Shown here: positions 20,997 to 29,650 of the stretch, one piece after another
Layout: every line of letters starts with the position of its first letter
Numbering within the stretch: the first letter of the stretch is position 1
Source: Trebonia kvetii
Lineage (GTDB): Bacteria > Actinomycetota > Actinomycetes > Streptosporangiales > Streptosporangiaceae
Assembly: GCF_007827045.1 (NCBI RefSeq)
Contig: NZ_RPFW01000012.1
Span: 120,673 to 184,672, forward strand
Direction: 5' to 3'
DNA length: 64,000 nt
The notes under the pieces: generated by a model
The model's input: the letters and a program-made list of their open reading frames with translations, nothing else
Databases searched by the model: none
What the model was told of the DNA's origin: nothing
Made by a program: the position numbers and the translations under genes

Positions 20997-22259
20997 ATGC
21001 TGGACAGACGATTCATCAGGGACAACCCGGAGGCTGTGAAGGACGCCGTCCGGGTTAAGGGCATCGACCTCGACGTGGACGAACTGCTCAGCCTTGACCA
21101 GTCCAGCCGGGAGCTTCAGCGCGAGCTCGACGCGGCTCAGACCAGGGCCAAGGCGTTCGCCAAGGAGTTCGCCAGGGCCGACGAGGCGACGCGGACCAGG
21201 CTCAAGGTCGAGCACGACGAGCAGGATCTCCACCTGAAGGAGGTCCGCGACCGGCTTCTCAAGGTCAACCAGGACCTCCAGGCGCTGCTGCTGCTCACGC
21301 CGACCATTCCGTGGCAGGGCGCGCCGGTCGGCGCCGACGACTCGGCGAACGTGACGATCAAGGTCTGGGGAGACAAGCCCGTCTTCGACTTCGAGGTCAG
21401 GGACCACGTCGACCTGCTGGAGAGCCGGGGGTGGGCGGAGTTCGCCAGGGCGAGGAAGGTCGCGGGTGAGCGCGCCTATGCGCTCACCGGGGACATGGTG
21501 CTGCTCGAGCGTGCGCTGCTCTCTTACGCCCTCGACTACCTGGTCTCGAGTGGCTCGACGGTGATCTCCGTCCCGGTGATGGTCAGGGAGGACGCCCTGG
21601 TCGGCACGGGGCAGTTCCCCTCGCACCGCGAGGAAACCTACGCGCTGCCCGCCGATGACCTGTACCTCGCGGGTACCGCGGAGGTCGCGCTCGTCGGCCT
21701 GCATTCCGGTGAGATCCTCGACGCCAAGGCACTGCCGATCCGGTACGCGGGCATCTCGCCCTGCTTCCGCCGCGAGGCGGGCAGCGCGGGCCGCGACGTC
21801 CGCGGCCTGCTCCGGGTGCACCAGTTCGAGAAGGTCGAGCAGTTCATCATCTGCGCGGCGGACGACGAGGAGTCGGACCGCTGGCACGCGGAGCTGCTCG
21901 GCGCGGCCGAGCACCTGCTCCAAGGCCTGGGACTGCACTACGAGGTCGTCGAGTGCGCGACGGGCGACATGGGTGCGGGCAAGTACCGGATGAACGACGT
22001 GAACACGTGGTTCCCGTCGCTCGGCCGGTTCCGCGAGACGCACAGCTGCTCCTCGCTGCACGACTGGCAGGCGCGGCGGGCGAGCATCCGGTACCGCGAC
22101 ACCGACGGGACGGTGAAGTTCGCGTACACGCTGAACAACACCGCGATCGCGACGCCCCGGCTGCTCGCGGCGGTGGTGGAGAATTACCAGACGGAAGACC
22201 GCAAGGTCCGGGTGCCGCAGGTGCTTCAGCCGTACCTCGGCGGCCGGACCGAGCTGTAG
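20997..22259 (+). CDS. serS: Seryl-tRNA synthetase
   Basis: 420 residues, a class II synthetase that charges tRNA-Ser. The N-terminal helical hairpin (about 30-100) binds the tRNA long arm. Motif 2 is CFRREAGSAGRDVRGLLRVH (near 258), the serine pocket has HQFEKVEQ, and motif 3 is NNTAIATPRLLAAVVENYQ (near 380). The segment usually reading ELSSCSNC-type is here RETHSCSSLHDWQARR, and the usual LPNxPH motif near residue 100 is TPTIPWQGAPVG; both are unusual. A TAGCGT hexamer ends seven bases before the ATG, consistent with a leaderless mRNA. It may be the sole SerS or a paralogue; that cannot be decided here. Confidence 0.94.
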   Translation: MLDRRFIRDNPEAVKDAVRVKGIDLDVDELLSLDQSSRELQRELDAAQTRAKAFAKEFARADEATRTRLKVEHDEQDLHLKEVRDRLLKVNQDLQALLLLTPTIPWQGAPVGADDSANVTIKVWGDKPVFDFEVRDHVDLLESRGWAEFARARKVAGERAYALTGDMVLLERALLSYALDYLVSSGSTVISVPVMVREDALVGTGQFPSHREETYALPADDLYLAGTAEVALVGLHSGEILDAKALPIRYAGISPCFRREAGSAGRDVRGLLRVHQFEKVEQFIICAADDEESDRWHAELLGAAEHLLQGLGLHYEVVECATGDMGAGKYRMNDVNTWFPSLGRFRETHSCSSLHDWQARRASIRYRDTDGTVKFAYTLNNTAIATPRLLAAVVENYQTEDRKVRVPQVLQPYLGGRTEL

Positions 22260-22326
22260 TACGCCCGCACTAGGAAGACCGGGAGGTCCGTGCACCGTGG
22301 GACGCGAGCGTCGTACGCTGCGAGGC

Positions 22327-23619
22327 GTGGAACTCCAAGCTGACCGCGTCGCCGAGATGGCCCACCGCCCCGTCGCCGCACTGCGGCGGCGCGACGTCGC
22401 GATCGCGCTGCTGAGCGTTCCGTCCGAGGACGCGCTCGCCTCGCTGCCGGTGATCAGGCGCGGCCTGCTCGCCGCGGGCAACCCGTTGTCCGCGCCGTTC
22501 TGGCAGTCGGCGGAGGCGATCCTGCACAAGATCGCCGAGCACGACGCGACCTTCGGTGATGTGCACGGGTGGCTCGAGGCCACGGGTACCGAGCCGACGG
22601 GGATCATCGGGCTGCACGTGTGGGAGGAGCCGTCGGCGCGCAGCCCGCTCCAGGAGGAGATGCACGCCCGCCTGGTCGGCTTCCTCGAGGAGCGGCTTAC
22701 CGCCGGGGAGATCGACCCCGACCGGCTGGCCACGGGCGACGAGGCGGCACGCCAGGCGTACGTGACGCTTCAGGAGCAATGGATGACCACGCCGCTGCCC
22801 GACGGCCGGGTACCGATGACGGTGCTGCTCGACGAGCAGGACGAGGCCTTCCTCGCCGACTGGGCGGCGGCCGACGCCGAAGCTCGGGCCGCGCTCCAGT
22901 CCGTGCTCGACCGGGTGGGCGACCGCCCGGTTCCCGTCGCCGAGCTGCGGACCGCGGCGCGCAGGCTGCGCAATGACATCGCGCGGCCGGGCTGGCCCGG
23001 CCAGATGCTTGTTTCCTTCAGCGGGCGGACCGCGGACGCGCTGCCCGCGGAAGACGATGAGCTGTGGCTGACCCTGGCCACCTCGGTCGCCTCACCGCAG
23101 GGCGACCCGCTGTCCGAGGAGGACAGAGAGTTCGCCAGGGCCATGGAATGGGCCGAGGACGAGGATCTCGACTTCGGCGCCGACGTCAACGGGCATGCCG
23201 AAGACGACGAACCCGACGAACTGTCCGCGGCGATCGCCGCGGTTTGCGCACTCGACCACTTCGACTGGCTCGCGGTCATGTCTTCCCTGGTAACCGGCGG
23301 CCCCGGAACCCCTGCCTCGGCGGCCGACCTGGCCAGGTACGTCAGGGACTTCGACCCCGACGAGGTCATCGGCCTCGAGGTGGCGCGCGACGCAGGCGAC
23401 GAGGACGTCGAAGACGACGAGGATGCGGAGTACGGCGACCCGGACTTCGATGACGAACTCGCGGACGATGACGACTTCGACGAGCTCAGCATCGAGGGAC
23501 TGTTCCTGCACGTCACCGCGATGTGGTCGGTTCTCGGCGCGATCGATGAGGATGACAGGCTGACACCGCTCGGCTGGTGGGGACTCCCCGAGGCCATGCG
23601 ACGCGCCTGGACGAGCTGA
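22327..23619 (+). CDS. Acidic hypothetical protein
   Basis: About 430 residues from the preferred GTG at 22327, which lies seven bases after a TACGCT hexamer; a GTG at 22297 with a GGGAGG site is the alternative. No family recognised. It is soluble and strongly acidic: about residues 270-300 and 350-400 are rich in Asp and Glu. It has no signal peptide or membrane segment. Ends about 60 bp before the terminator-like hairpin at 23637. Confidence 0.8.
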   Translation: MELQADRVAEMAHRPVAALRRRDVAIALLSVPSEDALASLPVIRRGLLAAGNPLSAPFWQSAEAILHKIAEHDATFGDVHGWLEATGTEPTGIIGLHVWEEPSARSPLQEEMHARLVGFLEERLTAGEIDPDRLATGDEAARQAYVTLQEQWMTTPLPDGRVPMTVLLDEQDEAFLADWAAADAEARAALQSVLDRVGDRPVPVAELRTAARRLRNDIARPGWPGQMLVSFSGRTADALPAEDDELWLTLATSVASPQGDPLSEEDREFARAMEWAEDEDLDFGADVNGHAEDDEPDELSAAIAAVCALDHFDWLAVMSSLVTGGPGTPASAADLARYVRDFDPDEVIGLEVARDAGDEDVEDDEDAEYGDPDFDDELADDDDFDELSIEGLFLHVTAMWSVLGAIDEDDRLTPLGWWGLPEAMRRAWTS

Positions 23620-23636
23620 GCAGCAGGCGGCGGCCG

Positions 23637-23656
23637 GCCGTGCTTTTCTGCACGGC
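23637..23656. terminator. Hairpin between two convergent genes
   Basis: GCCGTGC at 23637-23643 pairs with GCACGGC at 23650-23656 around a TTTTCT loop. It lies in the 62-bp gap between the acidic hypothetical gene and the small membrane-protein gene that converge here. Confidence 0.5.
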
Positions 23657-23681
23657 TGCGGTGGTGCTGCCTGGGTCGCCG

Positions 23682-23981
23682 TTACGGGGCGGTGGTGCCC
23701 GCATCCTGTTCGGCGGACTTCCGCGGGGCGTCCTGCGTGGCGGACACATCGTGCGCGACCCCGGCCGTGTCCTCGCCGTCGCGCGCCTCGTCCGCGGTCG
23801 CCGCAGCCGTGTCCTCGGTGTCCTCGGGGCCCGGGCCGATCTTGCGGAACTGCTTGTTCATCGACCGGAGCAGGAAGACGAGCGCGACCGCGAGCCCGGC
23901 CACGACGAGGAAGCCGAGCAGCCCCGGCTCAACGTCGCTGAGCGAGGAGGACGTGCTGCCTGCCGCCAGTAGGAGGATCAA
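23682..23981 (-). CDS. Small single-span membrane protein downstream of mca
   Basis: 99 residues. One hydrophobic helix (about 18-38) is followed by the basic motif RSMNKQFRKIG and an acidic Ala/Thr/Asp-rich cytosolic tail. Similar short proteins follow mca in other actinomycetes, from memory; function unknown. The start is TTG at 23981, which overlaps the mca TGA stop (TTGA), so translation is coupled to mca. Confidence 0.75.
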   Translation of the reverse strand: MILLLAAGSTSSSLSDVEPGLLGFLVVAGLAVALVFLLRSMNKQFRKIGPGPEDTEDTAAATADEARDGEDTAGVAHDVSATQDAPRKSAEQDAGTTAP

Positions 23982-24874
23982 AGGGTCACACTCTCCCTGA
24001 CACCTGCGAAAAGGTCATCTTCCGGCAGCTCGGTATCGACGAGCGACCTAGCAAGATGATAGTCCTCGGTCGGCCACGCCATGCGCTCGACGTCGCGCGG
24101 GCAGGCGAACCAGGAACTGTTCGGGTCGATCTGCGTCTCATGCGCGCGCAGCGCGTCGTCGCGGATGCCGAAGTAGTCGGCGGCGTTGACCCGGCTGGTG
24201 ATCTCCAGCGGCCGGTCACCGCGCTCGAGGCGCTTGCGCGACCGCTCCTCCCATTCGGCGAAGATCTCCGCGTAGGGCGATTCGAGACCGCGGCGCACGA
24301 TCTCCTCGTGCAGCGCGACGTACTTCGCCTGGTGGAATGAGACGAAGTAGTACATCTTCAGCGGCTGCCATGGCTCACCCCCGGCTTCGCGGTACTGGTC
24401 GGGGTCCGCGGCCGCTTCGAACGCCTCCACCGCTACCTGGTGCGTCTTGATGTGGTCCGGGTGCGGGTAGCCGCCGGTCTCGTCGTAGGTGAGGATCACG
24501 TGCGGGCGGAAGTCGCGGACCAGCCGGACGAGCGGCGCCGCCGCCTCGTGCAGCGGCACCAGGGCGAAGCTGCCCTCGGGCAGCGGCGGCTTCGGGTCGC
24601 CCTCCGGGAGGCCGGAGTCGGTGAAGCCGAGAAAGCGCTGCTCCACGCCGAGTATCGCGCGCGCACGCGCCATCTCGTCGCGCCTGATGGCCGCCAGGTT
24701 CGCGAGCACCTCTGGCCGGTCCATCGCCGGATTCAGTATGCTGCCGCGCTCGCCGCCGGTCAGCGTCGCGACCAGAACCTCGGCGCCCTCGCGCACGTAC
24801 CGCGCCATCGTCGCGGCGCCCTTGCTCGACTCGTCGTCGGGATGCGCGTGCACCGCCATCAGGCGGAGCCGCAC
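23978..24874 (-). CDS. mca: Mycothiol S-conjugate amidase
   Basis: 298 residues from GTG 24874. It cleaves mycothiol conjugates to GlcN-Ins and a mercapturic acid that is exported, as part of detoxification in mycothiol-using actinobacteria. The LmbE/PIG-L fold shows AVHAHPDDE (metal ligands His-Asp-Asp) near residue 8 and GGYPHPDHIKTH near 146. ERGSILNPAMDRPEVLANL and the long C-terminal part are Mca-like; MshB is shorter and differs here. The frame extends upstream to 25255, but that part overlaps the divergent greA gene and is unlike the family; ATG 24859 is a second choice. Confidence 0.93.
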   Translation of the reverse strand: MRLRLMAVHAHPDDESSKGAATMARYVREGAEVLVATLTGGERGSILNPAMDRPEVLANLAAIRRDEMARARAILGVEQRFLGFTDSGLPEGDPKPPLPEGSFALVPLHEAAAPLVRLVRDFRPHVILTYDETGGYPHPDHIKTHQVAVEAFEAAADPDQYREAGGEPWQPLKMYYFVSFHQAKYVALHEEIVRRGLESPYAEIFAEWEERSRKRLERGDRPLEITSRVNAADYFGIRDDALRAHETQIDPNSSWFACPRDVERMAWPTEDYHLARSLVDTELPEDDLFAGVRESVTL

Positions 24875-25217
24875 TTCGCCGGGCTGATCCTGCGCCCCCG
24901 TACCATCTGCCTGAATCTGCCCTGCCGCGCTGGATGACAACGCTGACCCTCCGTCTATCGTCGGTTCCAATAGCGCAACACCCGTACGGTTTAGCCGCAT
25001 TCCCGCAGGGAACGCTGGCCCGGAGGCCTTCGAGAACGCCACGCCGCCCGACGGGACGCACTTGACTAGTTCGCGCCGGTGGCCGAACCTTGTTAGCCTC
25101 AGAAGATTACCCCCGGAGACCAACTGGCTCCTCGGCGCAGGGCGGCAACGTCTTGCGCCCTGATACGGCCAGCACGCAGCGGCAAGCAAGCCCTGCGCTG
25201 TACTGAGGAGTGCACCC
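24875..25217. other. Divergent mca-greA intergenic region
   Basis: 343 bp with no gene supported. It must carry the promoters of both genes. The mca frame stays open through it, but its translation (Cys-, Arg- and Pro-rich) does not look like protein. The only clear signal is the GAGGAG ribosome site for greA at 25205-25210. Confidence 0.5.
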
Positions 25218-25718
25218 GTGACCGAGACGCGCAACGAAAGCGTCACCTGGCTCACCCAGGAGGCGTATGACCGGCTTAAGGCCGAATTCGATTACCTCTC
25301 CGGACAGGGACGCATCGACATCGCGAAGAAGATCGAGGCGGCCCGCGAGGAAGGTGACCTGCGCGAGAACGGCGGTTACCACGCGGCCAAGGAGGAGCAG
25401 GGCAAGCAGGAGGGCCGGATCCTCCAGCTGCAGCACATCCTTGAGAACGCGCGAGTGGGCGAGCCGCCGCGCACCGATGGCGTGGTCGGCCCCGGCATGA
25501 CGGTGACAGTCCGTTTTGTCCGCGACGACGAAGAAGTCACGTTCCTGCTCGCTTCCCGCGAGGAGAGCGGTGCGCCGATCGACGTCTACTCGCCGAAGTC
25601 GCCTCTCGGCTCGGCCATCAGCGGCAAGAAGATCGGTGAGCAGGCGACGTTCTCGCTCCCTAACGGCCGCTCGACGACCGTCGAGATCCTCGAGGCGGTC
25701 CCCTACGGCGGAGCCTGA
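25218..25718 (+). CDS. greA: Transcription elongation factor GreA
   Basis: 166 residues. The N-terminal coiled coil (about 10-80) has the tip motif AREEGDLRENGGYHAAKEEQ, whose acidic residues reach the RNA polymerase active site to stimulate cleavage of backtracked RNA. The C-terminal FKBP-like domain includes SPLGSAISGKKIGE. GTG 25218 follows GAGGAG at seven-base spacing. Followed closely by a strong terminator. Confidence 0.97.
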   Translation: MTETRNESVTWLTQEAYDRLKAEFDYLSGQGRIDIAKKIEAAREEGDLRENGGYHAAKEEQGKQEGRILQLQHILENARVGEPPRTDGVVGPGMTVTVRFVRDDEEVTFLLASREESGAPIDVYSPKSPLGSAISGKKIGEQATFSLPNGRSTTVEILEAVPYGGA

Positions 25719-25728
25719 GATACGCGAA

Positions 25729-25772
25729 GAAACGGGCGCCCCGCGGCGGTTTCGCCGCGGGGCGCCCGTTTC
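25729..25772. terminator. Strong bidirectional terminator after greA
   Basis: Perfect 20-bp stem (left arm 25729-25748, GAAACGGGCGCCCCGCGGCG; complement at 25753-25772) with a four-base loop, between convergent greA and the DHA2 exporter gene. Confidence 0.85.
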
Positions 25773-25782
25773 CGTGACAGCG

Positions 25783-27405
25783 TTATCCGATCAGCGCCTC
25801 GGCCTCGGCGGCCGGCTGCTGCTCGCCGGGCGTTACCCGGCCGCGCAGCGGCACTTCCTTGATGAACAGTGCCAGCACGAAGACGAGCACCGTGAACGGG
25901 ACGGCCCAGAGGAACACGGTGTGCACCGCCTGTGCGATGCCCGCGAACACCGCCTCCTTGACCGGACCTTGCAGGTTGCTCACCTGCGACGGGTCAAGCG
26001 AAGTGCCGCTGATCGGCAGCTTGCCGCCGGCCGCGAGGCTGCTCATCGACGAGGTCAGCTTGTGCGCGAAGATCGCGCCGAACGCCGCCACGCCGAGCGA
26101 GCCGCCCATCTGCTGGAAGAACATCCGGGAGCTGGTCGCCACGCCCATGTCCTTGAGCTCGACGCTGTTCTGCGCGATCAGCGACAGCAGCTGCATGAGG
26201 AAGCCGATGCCGAGGCCGAGCACGACATAGTCGATGGCAGTTTCCCAGCGCGACGTCCCCACGCCGATCCGGCTGAGCAGGTACATGCCGACCGCCATGA
26301 GGATGCCGCCGACGATCGGGAAGATGCGGTACTTGCCTGTCTTGGTGGTCAGCGTGCCGGCGAGCACCGAGGTGACCATGGACCCGACCATCATCGGCGT
26401 CATCAGCAGGCCGCTCACGGTCGGCGATGCCCCCTGGATTGTCTGCTGGTAGAACGGCAGGAACGTCATCGCGCCGAACAGGCCAAGGCCCACGAACGTG
26501 GTCGTCACCATCGTGACCGAGAAGTTCCTGCTCCTGAACACGTGCAGCGGCAGCATCGGCTCGGCGGCCCGCCGCTCGGTCATGAGGAACCAGGCGAGCC
26601 CGGCGACGGCCAGCGCGATCAGCCCGATGATCTCCCACGAGCCCCACTGGTACTCGGTGCCACCCCAGGTCGCGAGCAGGATGACCGAGGTGGAGACCAC
26701 GCCGAGCAGGATGCCGCCCAGGTAGTCGATCTTGTGCTCGACCCGGCGGGCGGGCAGCTTCATGACGGCGATCAGGTAGACGAGCGCGGCGCCGCCGAGC
26801 GGCAGGTTGATGTAGAAGATCCAGCGCCAGGAGATCGCCGTGGTGATCCAGCCGCCGACGAGCGGGCCGCCGATCGTGGCCGTCATCATCACGACCATGA
26901 AGTAGCTCATGTACTTGCCGCGCTCGCGGGGCGGGACGATCTCACCTAGCGTGGCCATCGCACCGACGACAAGACCGCCTGCGCCAATGCCCTGGATGGC
27001 GCGGAAGGTGATCAGCTCCGCCATCGACTGCGACAGGCCGGACAGCGCCGACCCGGCGAGGAAGACGGCGATCGCGAAGATGAAGAGCTTCTTTCTGCCG
27101 TACATGTCGCCGAGCTTGCCGTAGAACGGCGTGGTGATCGTGGAGGCGAGCACGTAGGCGGTGACCACCCAGGACAGGTGAGTGGCCCCGCCGAGGTCAC
27201 CCACGATGCGCGGCAGTGCGGTGCCCACCACCAGCTGGTCGAGCATGGCGAGCAGCATGGCCAGCAGCAGGCCGGGCAGCAGGATCATGATCTGCCTGTG
27301 GCTCAGGAAGGTGGTGCCCGCCCCGCCGGACGCGTCGCTGGCCGTCCCGGCCGGCTCGCCGTCGCCTGCTGATTCCGGGACGCTCACGCCCGTTGCCTCA
27401 CTCAC
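25783..27405 (-). CDS. DHA2-family (EmrB/QacA) MFS multidrug exporter
   Basis: 540 residues with 14 predicted transmembrane helices. Motif A is GKLGDMYGRKK (near residue 95), motif C lies in GPLVGGWITTAISWRWIFYI (near 180), and the first helix region contains LDQLVVGTALPRI, all typical of drug:H+ antiporters of the DHA2 group. The GTG at 27405 follows an AGGAGAAG ribosome site. Substrate unknown. It is divergent from a TetR gene, with a palindrome in the intergenic region. Confidence 0.93.
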   Translation of the reverse strand: MSEATGVSVPESAGDGEPAGTASDASGGAGTTFLSHRQIMILLPGLLLAMLLAMLDQLVVGTALPRIVGDLGGATHLSWVVTAYVLASTITTPFYGKLGDMYGRKKLFIFAIAVFLAGSALSGLSQSMAELITFRAIQGIGAGGLVVGAMATLGEIVPPRERGKYMSYFMVVMMTATIGGPLVGGWITTAISWRWIFYINLPLGGAALVYLIAVMKLPARRVEHKIDYLGGILLGVVSTSVILLATWGGTEYQWGSWEIIGLIALAVAGLAWFLMTERRAAEPMLPLHVFRSRNFSVTMVTTTFVGLGLFGAMTFLPFYQQTIQGASPTVSGLLMTPMMVGSMVTSVLAGTLTTKTGKYRIFPIVGGILMAVGMYLLSRIGVGTSRWETAIDYVVLGLGIGFLMQLLSLIAQNSVELKDMGVATSSRMFFQQMGGSLGVAAFGAIFAHKLTSSMSSLAAGGKLPISGTSLDPSQVSNLQGPVKEAVFAGIAQAVHTVFLWAVPFTVLVFVLALFIKEVPLRGRVTPGEQQPAAEAEALIG

Positions 27406-27490
27406 TTCTTCTCCTCAGACACGCCATCCCCGGACACGGCACTGGCCGGCAGGCAACCCCTGGCCTGCCGGTCACTCCGGGCGCTAACTT

Positions 27491-27508
27491 ACTTGCCGCC
27501 CGGCTAGT
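27491..27508. promoter_or_regulatory. Candidate TetR operator between exporter and tetR
   Basis: ACTTGCCG-CC-CGGCTAGT, arms matching at 7 of 8 positions, in the 241-bp divergent region, about 86 bp before the exporter start. Operator function is inferred from position. Confidence 0.5.
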
Positions 27509-27646
27509 TTCAGCTTCGCTGTTACGCTATATTCCTGACTAACCGGCCGTCAAGTAGATTCCGCGTCGCGGGCGGCGGCCGGTGGCGGCGGACAGGCTGG
27601 CTTACGGCAGCGCATCGTCGCAGTTACCTGGAGGCACGGCACGACG

Positions 27647-28273
27647 ATGGACGGGCACGAGCACGCTGGCAGACGCGGAGACACCCGCGTGCGCATCCAG
27701 CAGGTCGCGCTTGAGCTTTTCGCTGACCAGGGCTACGAGCGGACCTCCCTGCGGGAGATCGCGGAGCGCCTCGGCGTCACCAAGGCCGCGCTGTACTACC
27801 ACTTCAAGTCCAAGGAAGACATCGTCCGCAGCTTCACCGAGGACCACTTCGCCCGAATCGACGCGCTGATCGCATGGGGCAGGGAGCAGCCGCCCTCGGC
27901 GCTGACGGCGCAGGAACTGCTTGACCGCTACATCGGGATCGTGATGGACAGCGGCGAGGTCTTCCGGTTCCTCGAGCGCAACCAGGCGACCGTCCACGGA
28001 ACCGAGGACGGCAAGCACCGCTTCACGCAGTTCCGTCCCAGGCTCGCCGCCCTCATCGACATCATCGCCGGGCCCGCCGCGCCGCCGCGCTCCCGGATCC
28101 GCGCGGCCGCGGCCCTTTTCGCCGTGAGCACGTCGTGCATGTTCTTCATGAGGGACACGCCGGAGGCCGAGCCCGACGGCGTGCTGCCGTGTCACCCGGG
28201 CCAGGACGAGCTGCACAAGATCGTGCTTGAGATCGCCACCCAGCTGACCAGCGACGTGGTCTCCGCTAGCTGA
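27647..28273 (+). CDS. TetR/AcrR-family regulator
   Basis: 208 residues. The DNA-binding domain is textbook (about 15-62: ELFADQGYERTSLREIAERL, then TKAALYYHFKSKEDIV). The C-terminal domain is a generic TetR ligand fold. ATG 27647 follows GGAGG at a slightly long spacing. It probably represses the divergent DHA2 exporter. Confidence 0.92.
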   Translation: MDGHEHAGRRGDTRVRIQQVALELFADQGYERTSLREIAERLGVTKAALYYHFKSKEDIVRSFTEDHFARIDALIAWGREQPPSALTAQELLDRYIGIVMDSGEVFRFLERNQATVHGTEDGKHRFTQFRPRLAALIDIIAGPAAPPRSRIRAAAALFAVSTSCMFFMRDTPEAEPDGVLPCHPGQDELHKIVLEIATQLTSDVVSAS

Positions 28274-28415
28274 ACGAGATCTCCTACCTGGCAGCGCGCC
28301 CGGCCCGTTCACATCGCCTCTTCATGCGCGGTATTTATGCACACCCCGCGTTGTCTCCTTATAGCGGCAGGCTACTCATAACGGCGGGCGAGCCGACACG
28401 GAGCGAGGGCAGGTA

Positions 28416-29618
28416 ATGGACTGGTCGCAATTCGATAGTGATGTCGTCATCGTCGGTGGCTGTGGTCATGTTGGCCTGCCACTGGCGATCGCTTTCGCGG
28501 ATCGTGGCTCGCGCGTGGTGATTTACGACGTCAGCGAGCCGTCCGTCGCGCAGGTGAACGCGGCCAGGCTACCGTTCGATGAGCCTGGCGCCGGGCCGCT
28601 GCTCGAGCGGGCCGTGGCGGGGGGCCGGCTGAGCGCCTCAGCCGACCCGGCCGTCGTCGGCACCGCCGAGCACGTGATCGTGGTGATCGGCACCCCGGTC
28701 GACGAGCACCTCAACCCGAACCAGACCGCCATACCCAAGGCGCTGACCGGCTTCGCCCCGTTCCTGCGCGACGGCCAGCTGCTCGTGCTGCGGTCCACCG
28801 TCTTCCCCGGCGTCACGGCCCTGGTGGAGAAGATGATCGCGAGCCTCGGCACGCACATCGAGGTGGCGTTCTGCCCCGAGCGGATCGCCGAAGGCAAGGC
28901 GATGACCGAACTGTTCGAGCTGCCGCAGATCGTGTCGGCCCGCTCGCCGCACGGGCTTAAGCGCGCGTCGGCGCTGTTCTCGCTGCTCACCGACAACATC
29001 GTGGAGCTGACGCCGGAGGAGGCCGAGCTCGCCAAGCTGTTCACGAACGTGTGGCGGTACATCAAGTTCGCGGCGGCCAACCAGTTCTACATGATGGCCA
29101 ACGACCGGGGGCTCGACTTCGAGCGCATCCGCCAGGGGCTGATCAAGGACTACCCGCGGGCCGCGGACATGCCGGGTGCCGGGTTCGCCGCCGGGCCGTG
29201 CCTGTTCAAGGACACCATGCAGCTCGCGGCGTTCAACAACAACAACTTCACGCTCGGCCACACGGCGATGACGATCAACGAGGGCCTGCCGCTGTACCTG
29301 GTGCACCGTCTCGAGCAGAAGTTCGACCTGGGGTCGATGACCGTGGGCATCCTGGGAATGGCGTTCAAGGGCGGCTCGGACGACATCAGGTCGAGCCTGT
29401 CCTACAAGCTCAAGCGGATACTTGAGTTCAAGGCGGACGAGGTGCTCTGCGCCGACCCCTACGTCAAGGTCGACGAGAACCTGCTGCCGCACGACGAGGT
29501 GGTCGCCAGGTCAGACCTGCTGATCATCGCCGCGCCGCATCCGGACTACCGGCACATGGTCATCGACAAGCCGGTCGCCGACATCTGGAACGTCCTCAGT
29601 AACGGCGTACTTGTCTGA
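28416..29618 (+). CDS. Nucleotide-sugar dehydrogenase (UDP-glucose/GDP-mannose dehydrogenase family)
   Basis: 400 residues. An NAD-binding Rossmann domain opens with VVIVGGCGHVGLPLAIAFA (residues 10-28). The central domain has the catalytic Cys in GPCLFKDT (near 266; family consensus GPCLPKD), and the C-terminal UDP-binding domain includes GMAFKGGSDDIR. These enzymes oxidise a nucleotide sugar to the uronic acid (UDP-ManNAcA or UDP-GlcA type). The exact substrate cannot be told; the sequence is nearest to the WecC-like branch by feel. It stands alone, 14 kb from the polysaccharide locus to which it might supply precursor. ATG 28416 follows GAGGGCAGG. Confidence 0.87.
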   Translation: MDWSQFDSDVVIVGGCGHVGLPLAIAFADRGSRVVIYDVSEPSVAQVNAARLPFDEPGAGPLLERAVAGGRLSASADPAVVGTAEHVIVVIGTPVDEHLNPNQTAIPKALTGFAPFLRDGQLLVLRSTVFPGVTALVEKMIASLGTHIEVAFCPERIAEGKAMTELFELPQIVSARSPHGLKRASALFSLLTDNIVELTPEEAELAKLFTNVWRYIKFAAANQFYMMANDRGLDFERIRQGLIKDYPRAADMPGAGFAAGPCLFKDTMQLAAFNNNNFTLGHTAMTINEGLPLYLVHRLEQKFDLGSMTVGILGMAFKGGSDDIRSSLSYKLKRILEFKADEVLCADPYVKVDENLLPHDEVVARSDLLIIAAPHPDYRHMVIDKPVADIWNVLSNGVLV

Positions 29619-29643
29619 CCGGCCACGCTTGGCGCGCGGCCGG
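29619..29643. terminator. Weak hairpin between convergent genes
   Basis: CCGGCC at 29619-29624 pairs with GGCCGG at 29638-29643 in the short gap between the dehydrogenase gene and ilvA; the stem is only six pairs plus a GC inside. Confidence 0.35.
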
Positions 29644-29650
29644 ACACACG

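Noticed and set aside
24875..25255. N-terminal extension of mca by about 127 codons
   Set aside because: It overlaps the divergent greA start, is Cys/Arg/Pro-rich and is unlike the family, which begins close to the AVHAHPDDE motif.
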